Of a stretch of DNA of 8,779 bases, positions 6,231 to 8,779 are shown piece after piece. Origin of the DNA: Methylophaga sp. (GTDB lineage Bacteria > Pseudomonadota > Gammaproteobacteria > Nitrosococcales > Methylophagaceae); contig JABURN010000234.1 of NCBI GenBank assembly GCA_014762585.1, positions 1-8,779 on the forward strand, read 5' to 3'. Each line of letters begins with the position of its first letter. The first letter of the stretch is position 1. The notes under the pieces are model-generated. The model was not told the origin of the DNA. It was given only the letters and a program-made list of their open reading frames with translations, and did no database searches. The translations under genes were made by a program, and so were the position numbers.

Positions 6231-6247
6231 AATCCTCTTGTTATGGT
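6219..6247 (+). promoter_or_regulatory. Candidate sigma70-like promoter of ybiO
   Basis: -35 TTGAGT (6219-6224) and -10 TATGGT (6242-6247) are separated by 17 bases. Transcription would start near 6254, giving a leader of about 47 nt before the TTG start at 6301. This placement makes a translation start at the upstream in-frame TTG (6259) unlikely. Confidence 0.5.
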
Positions 6248-6268
6248 TGTGAGCAATTTTGTCTCACA
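6248..6268. promoter_or_regulatory. Operator-like inverted repeat at the predicted ybiO transcription start
   Basis: TGTGAG (6248-6253) and CTCACA (6263-6268) form a perfect 6-bp inverted repeat with a 9-base AT-rich spacer, immediately downstream of the ybiO -10 box and over the predicted +1. That is the classic position for a dimeric repressor. The spacing (TGTGA-N11-TCACA) is too wide for a standard CRP site (N6). The regulator is unknown. Confidence 0.42.
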
Positions 6269-6300
6269 CAATCTTAATTCAAACGAACAGGGAGTTTAAT

Positions 6301-8664
6301 TTGCGCTATTCATTATCATCCTTTCTCAGCACCTTTACTTTGCTGCTAATGGCATGGCTGATGTTGGCCGCTGGACCGGTTCATGCCGGGGCGGCACAGC
6401 TTGCGGCTGAGCAATCTGCATCAGAAGGAGCAGCCGATAAATATCAGGCTCTGGCAGATGTGTTGTCAGATCCGTCGAGTCGGGACAAGTTGATAGCGGA
6501 ACTCAGGTCATTGTCTGACACTGATGGAGGGCAGGCAGAACAGGGCCAGAGCAAACAGGCTGCTCAGGACAGCGACGCTGAAAAAAAAGACAGTGCAGCG
6601 ACTGATGTGGCCAAACAAACACAGTCTGCTGTACAGGTGATAGTGGGTACACTGACCGGCAGCTGGACGGCACTGAGTGAACTGGTCAGTGGTGAAAGCA
6701 AAAGCATTAAAGATTTTTTCACCTTGCTGGTGAAACTGAGTCTTGTGATTGCCGCGACTATTGTCGCGTACTGGCTTCTGAGACCCATCGCCAGATTACT
6801 GTTCCGCCGCGCTGATAATATGGCGGCAAACCGTGATGGCATTCATCCTATCGTAGTCAAAGCGACTGCCGTGCTGGTCAGTGTGATTACCGATGTGGTC
6901 GTGGTGATTCTGGCCTGGTTGGCAGGTTATGCTGTCGCACTGCTGTTTGTCGGTGAAATGGGCGAGGTCAGCGTCAGTCAGAGCCTGTTCCTGAATGTCT
7001 TCCTTGCAGTTGAATTGTTTAAAGTCATTATCAGAGCCGTGTTTGCAGGACGTGATGATGCCCTGCGACTGTTGCCGATGAAAGCAGAAACCGCCCGTCA
7101 CTGGAGCCTGTTCCTATCCAGTCTGGTGAGTCTGGTCGGGTATGGTGTGCTGTTTGTGGTGCCATTGGTCAGCAATCAGTTGTCAGAAAACCTAGGTAAT
7201 CTGACCAATCTGCTAATTGTGATCGTTGCGGTCAGCTATGCCTTCACCGTGGTCGGACGCAACCGTCAAAACGTAAAAGACGGCCTCAACGAATTGGCCC
7301 ATGAAGCCAACTTCTCGATGACCCGAGTAACACTGGGTGTATTAGCGAGATGCTGGCACTGGCTGGCCTATGCTTATTTCCTGGTGATGGGCGCGTCATT
7401 ACTGATCGAACCGGACACCGCGCTGCCTGGCTTATTGCTGGCCACTTTGCAGACGGTACTGGCGATCTTTATCGGCATGGCTGTAATTGGTCTGATTCAG
7501 CTGCTGCTGGACAATGGTGTGAAAGTGCCGGCGATTATCAGCCAACGTTTGTCGACTTTTGAAACCCGGCTGAACCAGTTTGTACCGACCTTCAGCAAAG
7601 TGCTCAAAGGCATTGTGCTGGTCATGGTGATTAGTGCCATCCTCGATGCCTGGGGGGCTGTCAACCTTCCGGTCTGGCTGGCTTCCTCTGCAGGTACCCA
7701 GTTCCTGTCTACAGTGATTTCGGTGTTGTTTATTCTGGCAATTGCCTCGCTGTTCTGGATGACACTGGCAAGCTGGATTGAACATCGGCTGGATCCGGAA
7801 AAAGGTGGCGGTGAGCCCAGTGCCCGTGAGAAAACATTGTTGACGATTTTCCGTAACGCCACCGCTATCGTCATTATCGTTATGACCCTGATGATCGTGC
7901 TGTCGGAAATCGGTATTGATATCGGTCCACTCTTGGCCGGTGCCGGTGTGCTGGGTCTGGCAATTGGTTTCGGTGCCCAGAAACTGGTGACGGATGTCAT
8001 CACCGGTGTCTTCATTCAGATGGAGAACGCGATTAACGCGGGTGATATCGTGACCGTCGGCGGCCTGACCGGTACTGCGGAAAAACTCACTATCCGCTCA
8101 CTGGGCTTACGTGATTTGTCCGGCACTTACCACATCATTCCATTCTCGGCGGTGGATACCGTGTCGAACTACATGCGTGAGTTCGCCTACCACGTCGGTG
8201 AATACGGTGTGGCTTACCGCGAAGATACCGATGAAGTGGTTATCAAACTGCGTGAAGCCTTTGAAGAACTGCTGTCGGATGACGAGCAGCGTGCCAAGAT
8301 CCTGTCCGATGAACTGGAGGTTCATGGTGTGACTGCACTGGCTGACAGCTCGGTTAATATCCGTATCCGTATCAAGACCTTGCCCGGCAATCAGTGGGCA
8401 GTCGGACGTGAATACAACCGTCTGGTTAAACGTCATCTGGATGCGGCGGGTATCGAGATTCCGTTCCCGCATCTCACGCTGTACTTCGGTGAGGACAAGC
8501 AGGGCAATGCACCGGCCATGCCGCTGAAAATGCTGAATGATGTGAAAATGATTAATGACACATCCAATGAAATTCAATCAGCTAAAAAAGCGGCGGGTGA
8601 ACGCTCCAGTAAATCCTCCGAGTACAACCCGACTGATAAAGGGGACTTTGATGACGGTGAATAA
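6301..8664 (+). CDS. ybiO: YbiO-type mechanosensitive channel (MscS family)
   Basis: A 787-residue large MscS-family channel that opens under membrane tension and releases solutes during hypo-osmotic shock. Residues 1-29 are a signal peptide (cleavage after VHA). Next comes a periplasmic segment including YQALADVLSDPSSRDKLIAE (48-67), which resembles the N-terminus of E. coli YbiO as I remember it, and an Ala/Gln-rich linker (about 75-110). About nine membrane helices follow (139-490), then the MscS core: helices at 517-537 and 542-575, the latter being the pore helix with the Gly/Ala pattern LLAGAGVLGLAIGFGAQ (544-560). The beta domain is about 577-618 and the C-terminal alpha/beta domain ends in IEIPFPHLTLYFG (718-730). 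A charged tail of about 57 residues follows, with no clear counterpart in my recollection of E. coli YbiO. The start is TTG at 6301, with AGGGAG (6289-6294) and a 6-base spacer. An upstream in-frame TTG (6259) lacks such a site and would displace the signal peptide. Confidence 0.9.
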   Translation: MRYSLSSFLSTFTLLLMAWLMLAAGPVHAGAAQLAAEQSASEGAADKYQALADVLSDPSSRDKLIAELRSLSDTDGGQAEQGQSKQAAQDSDAEKKDSAATDVAKQTQSAVQVIVGTLTGSWTALSELVSGESKSIKDFFTLLVKLSLVIAATIVAYWLLRPIARLLFRRADNMAANRDGIHPIVVKATAVLVSVITDVVVVILAWLAGYAVALLFVGEMGEVSVSQSLFLNVFLAVELFKVIIRAVFAGRDDALRLLPMKAETARHWSLFLSSLVSLVGYGVLFVVPLVSNQLSENLGNLTNLLIVIVAVSYAFTVVGRNRQNVKDGLNELAHEANFSMTRVTLGVLARCWHWLAYAYFLVMGASLLIEPDTALPGLLLATLQTVLAIFIGMAVIGLIQLLLDNGVKVPAIISQRLSTFETRLNQFVPTFSKVLKGIVLVMVISAILDAWGAVNLPVWLASSAGTQFLSTVISVLFILAIASLFWMTLASWIEHRLDPEKGGGEPSAREKTLLTIFRNATAIVIIVMTLMIVLSEIGIDIGPLLAGAGVLGLAIGFGAQKLVTDVITGVFIQMENAINAGDIVTVGGLTGTAEKLTIRSLGLRDLSGTYHIIPFSAVDTVSNYMREFAYHVGEYGVAYREDTDEVVIKLREAFEELLSDDEQRAKILSDELEVHGVTALADSSVNIRIRIKTLPGNQWAVGREYNRLVKRHLDAAGIEIPFPHLTLYFGEDKQGNAPAMPLKMLNDVKMINDTSNEIQSAKKAAGERSSKSSEYNPTDKGDFDDGE

Positions 8665-8700
8665 GCGCTGTCATCAGTCAATCTAGATTTGGCATGCTGA

Positions 8701-8738
8701 AGCAGGGGCTCTGTTACTTGAACAGAGCCCCTGCTTTT
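8701..8738 (+). terminator. Strong intrinsic terminator of ybiO
   Basis: A perfect 15-bp stem (8701-8715 with 8721-8735, GC-rich in the middle, loop ACTTG) is followed by TTTT and then ATTGTTTTG. It begins 37 bases after the ybiO stop. The base of the stem has no T-run on the minus strand, so it acts mainly rightward. Confidence 0.95.
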
Positions 8739-8779
8739 ATTGTTTTGTCAGTTTAAAACTGTTGTTGAACCAGTCGATG

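Noticed and set aside
6248..6268. CRP binding site
   Set aside because: The half-sites TGTGA and TCACA are 11 bases apart instead of the required 6.
6259..6300. Longer start (TTG at 6259) for ybiO
   Set aside because: No ribosome binding site, too close to the predicted transcription start, and it adds a polar stretch before the signal peptide.
7497..8577. Long antisense open frames inside ybiO (for example 7497-8015 and 8107-8577, minus strand)
   Set aside because: They lie opposite a well-supported coding gene, lack ribosome binding sites and recognisable domains, and have shadow-type composition (runs of Gln, His, Thr, Ile).
8737..8779. C-terminal end of a convergent minus-strand gene (reads ...IDWFNNSFKLTKQ then stop)
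   Set aside because: One of three possible frames over about 40 bases; a second frame also closes plausibly. Too short to call without sequence to the right.
1..8779. Mobile element, CRISPR array, tRNA or novel defence island
   Set aside because: No transposase, integrase, spaced direct repeats, cloverleaf or defence-type domains were seen on either strand.

Overview
The window looks like chromosome of a free-living Gram-negative gammaproteobacterium. The evidence is a YbiO-type MscS channel with a cleavable signal peptide, a lipobox lipoprotein, a periplasmic-type truncated globin, clear AGG/GGAG ribosome binding sites, sigma70-like promoters, short intergenic gaps and moderate base composition. 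The genus cannot be fixed from the sequence alone. No tRNA, rRNA, insertion sequence, integrase, CRISPR array or attachment site is visible, and the region reads as ordinary core or near-core chromosome.

Layout, left to right. (1) A minus-strand run, transcribed leftward, holds a two-domain GNAT-acetyltransferase/carbon-nitrogen hydrolase protein (490-2016), a small MAPEG-family membrane protein (36-464), and the first codons of a third gene that leaves the window (1-19). (2) A 267-base divergent intergenic region (2017-2283) carries a 9-base-period direct repeat and several inverted repeats. It leads into a plus-strand gene for an exported group 1 truncated hemoglobin (2284-2748). (3) A hairpin terminator that works in both directions (2767-2798) separates the globin from a convergent minus-strand cold-shock protein (2816-3022). 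That gene has a good promoter and a leader of about 140 nt that can pair with its own Shine-Dalgarno sequence. (4) A tight minus-strand cluster follows: DUF2238/YjdF-like membrane protein (5469-6143), MFS transporter (4240-5457) and an unrecognised lipoprotein (3279-4220), with gaps of 11 and 19 bases. (5) A 157-base divergent control region (6144-6300) has back-to-back -35 boxes and an operator-like inverted repeat. It leads into a large mechanosensitive channel gene, ybiO (6301-8664, TTG start), closed by a perfect 15-bp terminator hairpin (8701-8738).

How the parts may work together. YbiO protects the inner membrane during hypo-osmotic shock. The divergent three-gene cluster is entirely envelope-located (two inner-membrane proteins and a probable outer-membrane lipoprotein) and shares its promoter region with ybiO, so a shared envelope or osmotic signal is possible but unproven. 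The globin and the cold-shock protein share only a terminator. Nothing here is clearly a new defence or mobile system. The most interesting points are the possible self-sequestering leader of the cold-shock gene, the apolar distal pocket predicted for the exported globin, the uncharacterised DUF2238-MFS-lipoprotein cluster, and the structured regulatory regions at the two divergent promoters.
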